This document shows, piece after piece, positions 24,944 through 33,486 of a DNA stretch of 39,218 nt (positions within the stretch are counted from its first letter, which is position 1; each line of letters starts with the position of its first letter). The stretch spans positions 1 to 39,218 of the forward strand of contig NZ_RDQF01000065.1 in NCBI RefSeq assembly GCF_004114425.1. The letters run 5' to 3'. The notes below the pieces were generated by a model, which ran no database searches, was not told the origin of the DNA, and saw only the letters and a list, made by a program, of their open reading frames with translations. The DNA is from Bradyrhizobium vignae. Lineage in GTDB: Bacteria > Pseudomonadota > Alphaproteobacteria > Rhizobiales > Xanthobacteraceae. The position numbers and the translations under genes are program-made.

Positions 24944-25977
24944 GCTTCGGCCTCGCCTTGAATGGGCGTCTCGCTCTCCTCCTCGTCGCCATAGCCGACG
25001 AGATCGAGCGGCCGCGCTTTCAGGCCCTTGCTCTGGCACCAATGCACCAGCGCATCTTCCTGGCCGTGGGTGACCCAGATCTCGCCGGCGCCAGTTGCGG
25101 CGATGGTCGCGGTAAGGCCGTCCCAATCGGCGTGGTCGGAGATCACCAGCGGCAATTCCACGCCGCGCTGCCGCGCCCGGGCACGCACGCGCATCCAGCC
25201 CGAGGCGAACGCCGTGACGGGATCGGGAAAGCGGCGCGTCCAGAGATCGGACGTTGCGGATGGTGGCGCCAGTGTAATGGTGCCGGCGAGCGCCGCCTTC
25301 TTCACGCCCTTCGCCGGCCGCAACTCGCCAAGTTCGATGCCGCGGCTCTGATAGTAATGCGTGATCGTCTCCATCGCGCCATGCAGGTAGATCGGCGCGT
25401 CATAGCCGGCCGCACGGAGCAGCGCGATCACCCGCTGTGCCTTGCCGAGCGAATAGGCACCGACAAGGTGTGCGCGCTCCGGAAACAATGCGACCGAGGC
25501 GAGCAGCTTCTTCACCTCGTCGCTCGCATCGCCGTGCCGGAACACCGGCAGCCCGAACGTCGCCTCGGTGATGAAGACGTCGCAGGGCACCAGCTCGAAG
25601 GGCGTGCAGGTCGGATCAGGCGCATCCTTGTAGTCACCGGAGGCAACGACGCAGGTGTCCTTAGCCGTCACCGCGACCTGCGCCGATCCCAGCACATGGC
25701 CGGCCGGGTGAAACTTGACGGTGACGTCGCCGAGCCGGATCTCCTCGCCATAGCGGATCGCTTGGGTCGACCCGGCAAAATTCTCTCCATAACGTAGGCG
25801 CATCATATCGAGCGTTTCCTGCGTCGCCAGCACCGCGCCATGGCCGGCGCGGGCATGGTCGGAATGCCCGTGGGTGATCACGGCCCGCTCCACGGGACGG
25901 ACAGGGTCGATATGGAAGGCGCCGGGCTTGCAGCATAGGCCGGCAGCAGTTGGCAGCAGGATGTCTTGCGGACGCAT
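24940..25977 (-). CDS. Ligase-associated DNA exonuclease (MBL / beta-CASP type)
   Basis: A 345-aa metallo-beta-lactamase-fold nuclease. It has the metal motif THGHSDHARAG (HxHxDH 36-41), PAGHVLGSAQ (91-100), SGDYKD (113-118) and a late ISDHADWDG. It belongs to the family once named mRNA 3'-end-processing-like exonuclease and is encoded with the ATP-dependent ligase; homologues act as DNA 5'-exonucleases. ATG 25977 (MRPQDILLPTAAG) matches the usual family start, but no ribosome binding site is obvious; ATG 26019 is an alternative. The ATGA overlap couples it to the ligase. Confidence 0.92.
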   Translation of the reverse strand: MRPQDILLPTAAGLCCKPGAFHIDPVRPVERAVITHGHSDHARAGHGAVLATQETLDMMRLRYGENFAGSTQAIRYGEEIRLGDVTVKFHPAGHVLGSAQVAVTAKDTCVVASGDYKDAPDPTCTPFELVPCDVFITEATFGLPVFRHGDASDEVKKLLASVALFPERAHLVGAYSLGKAQRVIALLRAAGYDAPIYLHGAMETITHYYQSRGIELGELRPAKGVKKAALAGTITLAPPSATSDLWTRRFPDPVTAFASGWMRVRARARQRGVELPLVISDHADWDGLTATIAATGAGEIWVTHGQEDALVHWCQSKGLKARPLDLVGYGDEEESETPIQGEAEA

Positions 25978-26137
25978 GTGAGTGATATAGGAACGGGCCG
26001 CTCCAAATTGAGCGGTCATGCGCGGGCTTGCCGTCTCCGCTAGGCTTCGCCGGCCCGGTGATGTACAAGCCGCCGAAACCACTTGGTGAGGGCGGGACCC
26101 GCGCATCCATCTTCCTAAAGAGTTCTCTTATTGATGG

Positions 26138-26160
26138 ATTGCCGGGTCAAGCCCGGCAAT
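26138..26160. repeat. Palindromic repeat, GCCCGGGC family, short copy
   Basis: ATTGCCGGG (26138-26146), TCAAG, CCCGGCAAT (26152-26160). It has the same loop as the copy at 1514-1534. It lies between the divergent exonuclease and methyltransferase genes, and its right edge contains an ATG (26159) that is probably not used. Confidence 0.7.
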
Positions 26161-26173
26161 GACGAGTAGTTCC

Positions 26174-27100
26174 ATGCCCCTGCGCCTGTTCCTGACCTCC
26201 GGCGATCTCATGGCCGACCGCCGTTTCGAGTTCGCGCGCGACCTGCAGCTCAAGGGCGACCTGCCCGCCGCCGCGGATCTCCTGGAGCAGGCGATCGAGC
26301 TCGCGCCTGATTTCACCTCGGCCTGGTTCACGCTTGGCGAGATCCGTCAGCAGCTCGGCGAGCGCGACAAGGCCATCGCGGCCTTCCGTGAAGCGCGCCG
26401 AACCGATCCCGAAGACCAGCACGGCGCCGGCCTGCACCTGATGCGGCTCGGCGATGCGGAGATGGCGGAGATGCCGAAGGCCTATGTGCAGGCGCTGTTC
26501 GATCAATACGCGCCGCGCTTCGAGCACGCGCTGATCAACGATCTCGGCTATCGCGCGCCCGCGCTGATCTTCAAGGCGGTGCTGGCTGCGCGCGTCGCCG
26601 CCAAAAAGCCCGCCTACTTCAAGCGCACCATCGATCTCGGCTGCGGCACGGGTCTTGCGGCCGCCGCGTTCGCCAAGCAGGTCGACCATTTCATCGGCAT
26701 CGACCTGTCGCCCGGCATGATCAAGGAGGCGCGCGCGACGAACCTCTATGCCGAGCTCGAAGTCGCCGACATGATCGAGGGGCTGCGCGGCAAGGCCGAC
26801 GCAAGCGCGAACCTCGTCGTCGCCGCGGATGCGTTCGTCTATCTCTCCGATCTCGCACCGGTGCTGAGCGAGGCCAGGCGCGTGCTCGTGTCAGGCGGCG
26901 TGCTCGCCTTCACGCTGGAGACGCATGACGGCAGTGGCGTCGTGCTTGGCGAAGGCCTGCGCTATGCCCATTCCGCGGAATATGTGCGCGGTGCCATCGC
27001 CAAGGCGGATCTCAAGCTGCTGACTTTGGAGCCGGCCTCGCCGCGCAACGAGAACAACGAGCCGGTGCGCGGCCTCGTCGTCGTTGCCGAGAAAACTTGA
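26174..27100 (+). CDS. TPR-containing class I SAM-dependent methyltransferase
   Basis: A 308-aa protein. The N-terminal region (about 16-85) holds about two TPR-like units (FEFARDLQLKGDLPAAADLLEQ and AWFTLGEIRQQLGERDKAIAAF). A linker (100-150) and a Rossmann-type methyltransferase domain follow, with motif I DLGCGTG (154-160) and the acidic end of strand 2 in FIGIDLSPGM. This is the COG4976 type, predicted methyltransferase with TPR repeats, and the substrate is unknown. The frame opens at 26159 within the palindromic repeat; ATG 26174 is preferred because the LFLTSGDLMADRR stretch is a usual N-terminus. Confidence 0.87.
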   Translation: MPLRLFLTSGDLMADRRFEFARDLQLKGDLPAAADLLEQAIELAPDFTSAWFTLGEIRQQLGERDKAIAAFREARRTDPEDQHGAGLHLMRLGDAEMAEMPKAYVQALFDQYAPRFEHALINDLGYRAPALIFKAVLAARVAAKKPAYFKRTIDLGCGTGLAAAAFAKQVDHFIGIDLSPGMIKEARATNLYAELEVADMIEGLRGKADASANLVVAADAFVYLSDLAPVLSEARRVLVSGGVLAFTLETHDGSGVVLGEGLRYAHSAEYVRGAIAKADLKLLTLEPASPRNENNEPVRGLVVVAEKT

Positions 27101-27102
27101 GT

Positions 27103-27120
27103 CTAGGCGCTGGCGCCTAG
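27103..27120 (+). terminator. Hairpin after the methyltransferase gene
   Basis: CTAGGCGC (27103-27110), TG, GCGCCTAG (27113-27120): a perfect 8-bp inverted repeat beginning three bases after the methyltransferase stop. There is only a short T stretch afterwards (27124-27126). It is a likely transcript end. Confidence 0.5.
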
Positions 27121-27216
27121 CGATTTCGAGCGTCATTGCGTCGCAAAGCTGCGACTTCCCACTTGCGAGCCGAGCTGCGATGCCAGCACAATGCGCTCGC
27201 TAGGGAGAAACAAATA

Positions 27217-28446
27217 ATGACGAAGAATCCATCGCGGCGCGATTTCAGCGCCGCTGCGCTCGCCACCATCGCCGCATCCGCATTGCCGGCGCCTTACGTC
27301 TGGGCTGCGGAGAAGAAATACGACGCGGGCGCCAGCGACACCGAGATCAAGATCGGGCAGACTGTGCCGCATTCCGGCCCCGGCTCGCTCTACGGCGTGC
27401 TCGGCCGCATCGGCGAGGCCTATTTCCAGATGCTGAACGAGAAGGGCGGCATCAACGGACGCAAGGTCAAGTTTCTCACCATGGACGATGCCTACAGCGC
27501 GCCGAAATGCGTCGAGGCGACGCGGCGGCTGGTCGAGCAGGAGGAGGTGCTGGCGCTCTACGGCTCGCTCGGCACCGCACCGCAGACCGCCGTGCACAAA
27601 TACCTGAACTCCAAGGGCGTGCCGCAGCTGTTGCTCAACACCGGCGCCTCGAAGTGGAACAATCCGAAAGAGTTCAAATGGACGATGGCGGGCCTGCCGC
27701 TCTATCCGACCGAGGCGCGCATCCTGGCCCGGCACGTCGTCAGCGTGAAGCCGAATGCGAAGATCGGCATCCTCTACCAGAACGACGATTTCGGCCGCGA
27801 CTTCCTGGGGCCGTTCAAGAAGGTGTTGGCCGATGCCGGCGGCACCGCGCAGGTGATCATGGAGCAGACCTACGATCTCACCGATCCGACCGTCGATTCC
27901 CAGCTCATCAATCTCTCGAAATCGGGCGCCGACGTCTTCTACAACATCTCCACCGGCAAGGCGTCGTCGCAGTCGATTCGTAAAGTCGCCGAGCTCGGCT
28001 GGAAGCCACTGCAGTTGTTGTCGGCCGGCTCGACTGGACGCTCGATCCTCAATACCGCGGGGCTGGAGAACTGCACCGGCATCGTCGCCATCCGCTACAA
28101 CAAGGAGGTCGGCCTGCCGAAATGGGAGAAGGACCCTGACGTGATGGCGTTCGAAGAGCTGCGCAAGAAGTACCTGCCGAGCATCGACCCCGACAATACC
28201 ATCGCCTTCGCCGGCTACGGCCAAGCCGTGACCATGGGCGAGATCCTGCGCCGCTGCGGCGACGAGCTCACCCGCGCCAACGTGCTGAAGCAGGCATCGA
28301 CGCTCGCGGGTTTCCACTCGCCCTATTTCCTCGATGGCGTCACCTACAGCTACACGCCCGAGAACTACACGCCGATGAAGACGCTGTTCATCTCCACCTT
28401 CACCGGCAAGGACTGGGATATCTCCGACAAGCCGATGTCGGAGTAG
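27217..28446 (+). CDS. ABC transporter substrate-binding protein (branched-chain amino-acid / amide type), Tat signal
   Basis: A 409-aa periplasmic binding protein of the Peripla_BP_6 (LivJ/urea-amide) family. The N-terminus is a twin-arginine signal (SRRDFSAAALAT, cleavage near VWA). The mature part begins with the typical EIKIGQTVPHSGPGS and continues with INGRKVKFLTMDDAYSAPKCVEATRRLVEQEEVLALYGSLGT. GGGAG about nine bases before ATG 27217 supports the start. No permease or ATPase genes adjoin it, so it is an orphan binding protein, as is common in Bradyrhizobium. The ligand is unknown; small organic acids, aromatic acids or amino acids are typical. Confidence 0.9.
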   Translation: MTKNPSRRDFSAAALATIAASALPAPYVWAAEKKYDAGASDTEIKIGQTVPHSGPGSLYGVLGRIGEAYFQMLNEKGGINGRKVKFLTMDDAYSAPKCVEATRRLVEQEEVLALYGSLGTAPQTAVHKYLNSKGVPQLLLNTGASKWNNPKEFKWTMAGLPLYPTEARILARHVVSVKPNAKIGILYQNDDFGRDFLGPFKKVLADAGGTAQVIMEQTYDLTDPTVDSQLINLSKSGADVFYNISTGKASSQSIRKVAELGWKPLQLLSAGSTGRSILNTAGLENCTGIVAIRYNKEVGLPKWEKDPDVMAFEELRKKYLPSIDPDNTIAFAGYGQAVTMGEILRRCGDELTRANVLKQASTLAGFHSPYFLDGVTYSYTPENYTPMKTLFISTFTGKDWDISDKPMSE

Positions 28447-28511
28447 GGTCGGCGAATTCCGCTGCCCCTTACCTCCTCGTTCCCCGCAGGGCGATCATAT
28501 TTGAGATAGGA

Positions 28512-28655
28512 TTCCCTGCGGCCATCCTTCGAGACGCCCGCTTTGGGCGGGCTCCTCAGGATGAGGAACGGAGTGCGCGGTGGTTGCTTCCGGGACACGG
28601 ATGCCGCTTAGCCTCATCCTGAGGAGGCGCGTCAGCGCCGTCTCGAGGGACGAGG
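28512..28655. repeat. Palindromic repeats, GAGACGCCCG family, copy 2 plus an inverted relative
   Basis: 28512-28577 is a near-copy of 23157-23220. At 28611-28655 a second unit lies in inverse orientation (cctcatcctgaggaggcgcg, then cgccgtctcgag). The two are convergent halves of a larger mosaic element filling the 223-bp gap between the binding protein gene and the lactonase gene. Confidence 0.75.
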
Positions 28656-28669
28656 CGCGCGCTCAGGCG

Positions 28670-29521
28670 CTAAACGCGCGAGACCAGCCGATATGCCCGC
28701 GCCGCATTCACACCAAACGCCTTGTCCCGCACCTGCGGGCCAAGCCGCGCCAGGCAGGCCTCCAGCGCGGTCTTGATCTCGCCATAGCTTCCCGCAAGCA
28801 GGCACACCGGCCAGTCGGAGCCGAAGATCAGCCTGTCCTCGCCGAAACATTTTGCGGAGTGGTCGACGAACGGAAACAGCCGTTCCGCATCCCAGTCACT
28901 CCAGACCGCTTCGGTCGCGAGCCCTGAGATCTTGCACCAGACATTGCCGCAAGCAGCTAACGCGGCAATGCGGTCGGCCCATTCGTCGCTTCCACCGTCC
29001 GCGATCGGTGGCTTGGCGGCGTGGTCGAGCACGAAGCGCGCGTGCGGAAAGGCCTGCGCGGTTGCGATCGCCGCCGGCAGCTCGCGGGCACGAACGAGGA
29101 AATCGTAAGCGAGCTCGCGGGCGAATACGGCCGTGAGGCCGCGCTGGACGTCCTCGCGGAGCAGCCAGTCGGGATCGGTCTCGTCGTGGACCTGGTGGCG
29201 GATACCGACCAGCTTGCCGCCGCCCGGCAAGGCGCGCAGCCCGTCGAGCGTTTCGCCGAGGTCGCCATCGGTCAGATCGGCCCAGCCGACGACACCAACC
29301 ACAGACGGCGTCACATGCGCGATGCGCAAGAATTCCTCGGTCTCCCCCAGCGCGGAGCGGCACTGCACCACGATACTGGCGTCGACGCCGTTTGCTTTCA
29401 GCAATGGCGCGAGATCGGCAGGACCGAAAGCGCGACGGATCGGCGCCAGCTCGTCCGCCGCCATCCACGGATAATCGGCGCGCGCCGGATCCCAGAAATG
29501 CTGGTGGCCGTCGATGATCAT
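28670..29521 (-). CDS. Amidohydrolase-family lactonase (L-fuconolactonase / PDC lactonase-like)
   Basis: A 283-aa TIM-barrel amidohydrolase of the COG3618 type. It has the HxH motif in MIIDGHQHFWDP (His6, His8), DHAAKP (166-171) and the late GSDWPV (Asp236). Characterised relatives hydrolyse sugar-acid lactones such as L-fucono-lactone and L-rhamnono-lactone, or pyrone dicarboxylate. It is the last gene of the sugar operon, three bases after the aldo/keto reductase stop. It would hydrolyse the lactone that reductase could form, which is inference from context. Confidence 0.88.
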   Translation of the reverse strand: MIIDGHQHFWDPARADYPWMAADELAPIRRAFGPADLAPLLKANGVDASIVVQCRSALGETEEFLRIAHVTPSVVGVVGWADLTDGDLGETLDGLRALPGGGKLVGIRHQVHDETDPDWLLREDVQRGLTAVFARELAYDFLVRARELPAAIATAQAFPHARFVLDHAAKPPIADGGSDEWADRIAALAACGNVWCKISGLATEAVWSDWDAERLFPFVDHSAKCFGEDRLIFGSDWPVCLLAGSYGEIKTALEACLARLGPQVRDKAFGVNAARAYRLVSRV

Positions 29522-29524
29522 GTC

Positions 29525-30502
29525 CTACGCCCCGCCGGGAAGTGGCGCCCGCGCATCGACGAGCTTTCGTGCACGCAACTCCTGCCAGAACGCGGCGGGC
29601 ACCGCCCTCTCCGACATCGCGATGTTGTCGGCGACTTCCGCGGCGTTGCGCGCCCCCAGCACGGCGACCGTCACCGCCGGATGCGCCATGCAGAACCGCA
29701 GCGCGGCGGCTTTCAGCTCCGTGCCGTGCCTGCGGCAGAGTTCATCGAGCTCCAGCGCACGCGCGACGAGCGCCGCATCGGCATCCTGATAGTTGAACTT
29801 GGCGCCAGTTCGCGGATTGGCCAGAATGCCGCTGTTGTAGATGCCGCCGAGCAGGATGCCGATGTTCCTGGCCTGGCAGAGCGGAAACAGCGCCTCCAGC
29901 GCGCCCTGATCGAGCAGCGTGTAGCGCCCGGCGAGCAGGAAGCAGTCGACCGGCACGACCTCGGCGAAGCGAACCAGCATCTCCGATTGGTTCATGCCGG
30001 CGCCGATCGCCTTGACTGTGCCCTCACTGCGCAGGCGCTGCAGCGCGCGGAAGGCACCGGCGACGGCCTCGTCATAATGGTCGTCGGGGTCATGCACCAG
30101 CAGGACGTCGACGCGGTCGAGCCCAAGCCGCTCCAGGCTCTCCTCAACCGATCGCATCACGCCGTCATGGCTGAAATCGAACACCGGCCGCTCGCGCGGC
30201 GTGCCCTTGTAGTGCTCATCCTCGGCGGCGCCATCATCGGGCGCGCGCAGCAGACGGCCGACTTTTGTCGAGATGGCGTAGGTGTCCCGCTTCTGTTGCC
30301 GCAGGAATCCACCGAGCCGCCGCTCCGCGAGGCCGAACCCGTAGAGCGGCGCGGTATCGAAAAAGCGGACGCCGGCAGACCAGGCGCGCGCGATCGTTGC
30401 CTCCGCGTCGGCGTCACTGACTGGTGCGAACAATCCGCCGAGCGGGGCGGAACCGAGGCCGATCGAGGTGACATCGAGAGCGCCGAGCCGTGACCTTTTC
30501 AT
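29525..30502 (-). CDS. Aldo/keto reductase (sugar 1-dehydrogenase-like)
   Basis: A 325-aa TIM-barrel oxidoreductase. The catalytic tetrad is visible: Asp49 and Tyr54 in FFDTAPLYG, Lys80 in STKVGR, His137 in LLVHDPDD. The subgroup includes D-threo-aldose 1-dehydrogenase / L-fucose dehydrogenase, which oxidise C1 of aldoses with NAD(P). The ATG at 30502 is preceded by GGAAGG eight bases upstream; the frame extends to 30568, but the extra N-terminus lies in an intergenic hairpin region. It is followed directly by the lactonase, so the two probably act in sequence on the same sugar. Confidence 0.88.
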   Translation of the reverse strand: MKRSRLGALDVTSIGLGSAPLGGLFAPVSDADAEATIARAWSAGVRFFDTAPLYGFGLAERRLGGFLRQQKRDTYAISTKVGRLLRAPDDGAAEDEHYKGTPRERPVFDFSHDGVMRSVEESLERLGLDRVDVLLVHDPDDHYDEAVAGAFRALQRLRSEGTVKAIGAGMNQSEMLVRFAEVVPVDCFLLAGRYTLLDQGALEALFPLCQARNIGILLGGIYNSGILANPRTGAKFNYQDADAALVARALELDELCRRHGTELKAAALRFCMAHPAVTVAVLGARNAAEVADNIAMSERAVPAAFWQELRARKLVDARAPLPGGA

Positions 30503-30544
30503 TCCCATTGCCTTCCAGGAGTCTTCTTCCAACCGCCAAATCAT

Positions 30545-30577
30545 CTCCCCCGCTCGCGGGAACCGCAAGCGGGGGAG
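30545..30577 (-). terminator. Strong intercistronic hairpin after the sugar-binding protein gene
   Basis: CCCCCGCTCGCGG (30547-30559) pairs with CCGCAAGCGGGGG (30563-30575) with one mismatch and loop GAA; two more pairs extend it outward. It lies within the operon between the binding protein and the aldo/keto reductase, 30 bases after the binding protein stop. No T-run follows, so partial termination or 3' protection of the upstream mRNA is more likely than a full stop. Confidence 0.55.
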
Positions 30578-30607
30578 GCACGCAGGAGCACGGGGCTGGC
30601 GGAGCTC

Positions 30608-31540
30608 CTACTTCAGCATCTGCGCGACATTGTCCTTGGTCACGAGGTCGAGGCCGGTGTAGACGATCTCCGGCACCTTCTCGCCCTTCTTGATCGCGAG
30701 CAGCGTGTCCATCGCCTTCTCGCCCATCTCGAACGGACGCTGGCCGACCAGCGCATTGGCATAGCCGTCACGCAACAGCTCGAGCTGCATCTTCAGCGTG
30801 TCGGCGACGACCAGCGTGAACTTGCCGGAATCGATGTCCTTCTTGTTGCGGGAAGCGAAGGCCTTGAAGCCTTCGGGGGCGAACATCGGCCAGCCGCCGA
30901 TGGGAACGATCGCGGCGAGGTCGGGCGTTGCCGTGCGCATGTCCGTCATCTGCTGGACCGCCAGCGCCGGATCGTCGTTGCAGAACGTCGGGGAACCCGC
31001 GACTTCGGTCCATTTCGAACCCTTCAGCGCCTCGCGAACGCCCTCGACGCGCTCGGCGAGGTTCTTGGCGCCGGGACCACCGGAGACCATGGCGTACTTT
31101 CCACCGTCGGGCCGCATCTTCAGCAGTTGCTTGCCGAGGGCCAAGCCGAACTCCTTGTTGTTGGTGCCGATATAGGCGATCCGCTTGGAGCCTGGGGCAT
31201 CCGCATCAAAAGTGATGACAGGAATGCCGGCGGCGGTTGCCGCCTCGATCGACTTGGTCATGGCCGCGACGTCGGCGACCGAGATCGCGAGGCCGTCGAC
31301 CTTCTGGGTGATGAAGTCCTGGATGATCTGGGCCTGCGTCGCCGGCTCATGCTCCACCGGTCCCTTATAGATGCACTCGATGTTGCCGAGCTCCTTGGCG
31401 CGCTTCTGGCAGCCATCGCGCGCGAAGTCGAAGAACGGATTGTTCATCGCCTTGGGCACGATGACGAAGCGGTAGTTCGCAGCAAATGCCGGCGTCGCCA
31501 TCAGCGCAACGGCGATTCCCGCAAGCAGAAGTTTCCTCAT
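30608..31540 (-). CDS. Sugar ABC transporter substrate-binding protein (RbsB-like)
   Basis: A 310-aa periplasmic protein of the Peripla_BP_4 family. Signal peptide 1-20 (MRKLLLAGIAVALMATPAFA). The mature part shows FVIVPKAMNNPFFDFARDGCQKRAKELG, ITQKVDGLAISVADVAAM and GIPVITFDADAPGSKRIAYIGTNN, as in ribose/xylose/fructose binding proteins. It works with the permease and ATPase upstream. ATG 31540 is preceded by GGAGG at the right distance; the GTG at 31552 overlaps that site and is not used. The sugar is probably a pentose or related aldose, judging by xylA and xylB. It is flanked by two strong hairpins. Confidence 0.93.
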   Translation of the reverse strand: MRKLLLAGIAVALMATPAFAANYRFVIVPKAMNNPFFDFARDGCQKRAKELGNIECIYKGPVEHEPATQAQIIQDFITQKVDGLAISVADVAAMTKSIEAATAAGIPVITFDADAPGSKRIAYIGTNNKEFGLALGKQLLKMRPDGGKYAMVSGGPGAKNLAERVEGVREALKGSKWTEVAGSPTFCNDDPALAVQQMTDMRTATPDLAAIVPIGGWPMFAPEGFKAFASRNKKDIDSGKFTLVVADTLKMQLELLRDGYANALVGQRPFEMGEKAMDTLLAIKKGEKVPEIVYTGLDLVTKDNVAQMLK

Positions 31541-31582
31541 TATCTCCTCCACCCTCGTTTGGTGCCCATCCCCTCGAAAGTG

Positions 31583-31622
31583 CCCGGGAAGCGGACAGGC
31601 GGCATTTGGTTGCCTTCCCGGG
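31583..31622 (-). promoter_or_regulatory. Intercistronic hairpin between permease and binding protein genes
   Basis: CCCGGGAAG (31583-31591) and CTTCCCGGG (31614-31622) are perfect inverted arms with a 22-base interior. It sits in the 93-base gap before the binding protein gene. It may attenuate read-through or protect the 5' end of a processed binding-protein mRNA. Confidence 0.45.
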
Positions 31623-31633
31623 ATGACATGACG

Positions 31634-32715
31634 TCAGCTCATCCGCGAACGGATCCGGTCGACCAGCACGGCCAGAATGATGATCACGCCCACCAGCGTC
31701 TGCTGCCAGTAGGAGGAGACCTGTGCCAGCACGAGACCGTTGCGGATCACTTCCAGCAGCACGCAGCCGACGATGGCGCCAAGTGGGCCGCCGATGCCGC
31801 CGGCAAGGTTGGCGCCGCCGATCACGGCCGCAGCGATCACGTTGAGCTCGTAGGACGTCGCCATGTTGGCCGGCGCCGATCCCAGCCAACCGGAGATGAT
31901 GATGCCCTGCAAGCCCGCGGCGAGCGCGCAGATCACATAGACCTCGATCTTCACCCGTACGACCGGAATGCCGGTGAGCTCCGCCGCCTTCTCGTTGCCG
32001 CCGAGCGCGAAGACATGGCGGCCGAACGAGGTGTGATGGAGCACCACCGCCATCGCCAGCGCGAGGATCACGAGATAGATGAAGGGCATGGGCACGCCGA
32101 GCACGTCGCCCGAGGTGAGCCCGTAGAAGTAGTCGGCGTCCGGGCCGCCCGGAAAACTGCCGCGACCATTGGAAACGACATAGCCGAGCCCGCGCACGAT
32201 CGAGAGCATGCCGAGCGTGGTGACGAAGGGCGACAGGCCCAGCACGGCGGTGCAGAAGCCGTTGACGAGACCCGCAATCAGCGCAACGCCGAGGCCCGCA
32301 GCCACGGAGATCAACAGGATCAGCCCGGGTACGTTAGCGACCACCGTCTTGCCGTCGGCGGCCATGTGCACGAACAGCGAGGCGCCGAGCCCGCCGGGCG
32401 TCGACAGCTCGGTCATGACCATCGAGGTGATCATGGCGGAGAAGCACATCATCGAGCCGACTGAGAGGTCGATGCCGCCGGTGATGATCACGAAGGTGAC
32501 GCCGAGCGTGGCGATGGCGATGAAGGAAAAATTCTTCGCCACGTTCTGCATGTTGCCTTCGGTGAAGAAATAGGGGCTGGCGAAATGCATGATCACCAGC
32601 AGCACCGCCAGCGCGATCAGGACATAGCCGGTCTGGGAGGCGAAGATGCCGCGCTGCCACCATCTGATCCGGCCGACATTGGTGAAACTGATCGGTGATT
32701 CCAAGGGCACGGCCA

Positions 32716-32716
<1 letters not shown>
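31634..32716 (-). CDS. Sugar ABC transporter permease (RbsC/FrcC-like)
   Basis: A 360-aa inner-membrane protein with about ten hydrophobic helices of the BPD_transp_2 family. Typical parts are GVTFVIITGGIDLSVGSMM near the first third, NGFCTAVLGLSPFVTTLGMLSIVRGL in the middle, and ANLAGGIGGPLGAIVGCVLLEVIRNGL toward the end. It forms the channel for the sugar delivered by the binding protein. Its ATG at 32716 overlaps the ATPase stop by one base (TGATG), with AAGGAGG seven bases upstream, showing tight coupling. Confidence 0.94.
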
Positions 32717-33474
<758 letters not shown>

Positions 33475-33486
33475 CAGCGGCCTTCC

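Noticed and set aside
23216..24961. Plus-strand open frame of 581 codons
   Set aside because: It is antisense to the ATP-dependent ligase gene; composition is typical of shadow frames.
23282..25977. Non-homologous end-joining (Ku/LigD) locus
   Set aside because: The ligase has no polymerase or nuclease domains and no ku gene is present; the partner exonuclease identifies the ligase-associated repair set instead.
28447..28669. CRISPR array or attachment site
   Set aside because: Repeats here are two mosaic palindromic units shared with 23157-23220; there are no regular spacers.
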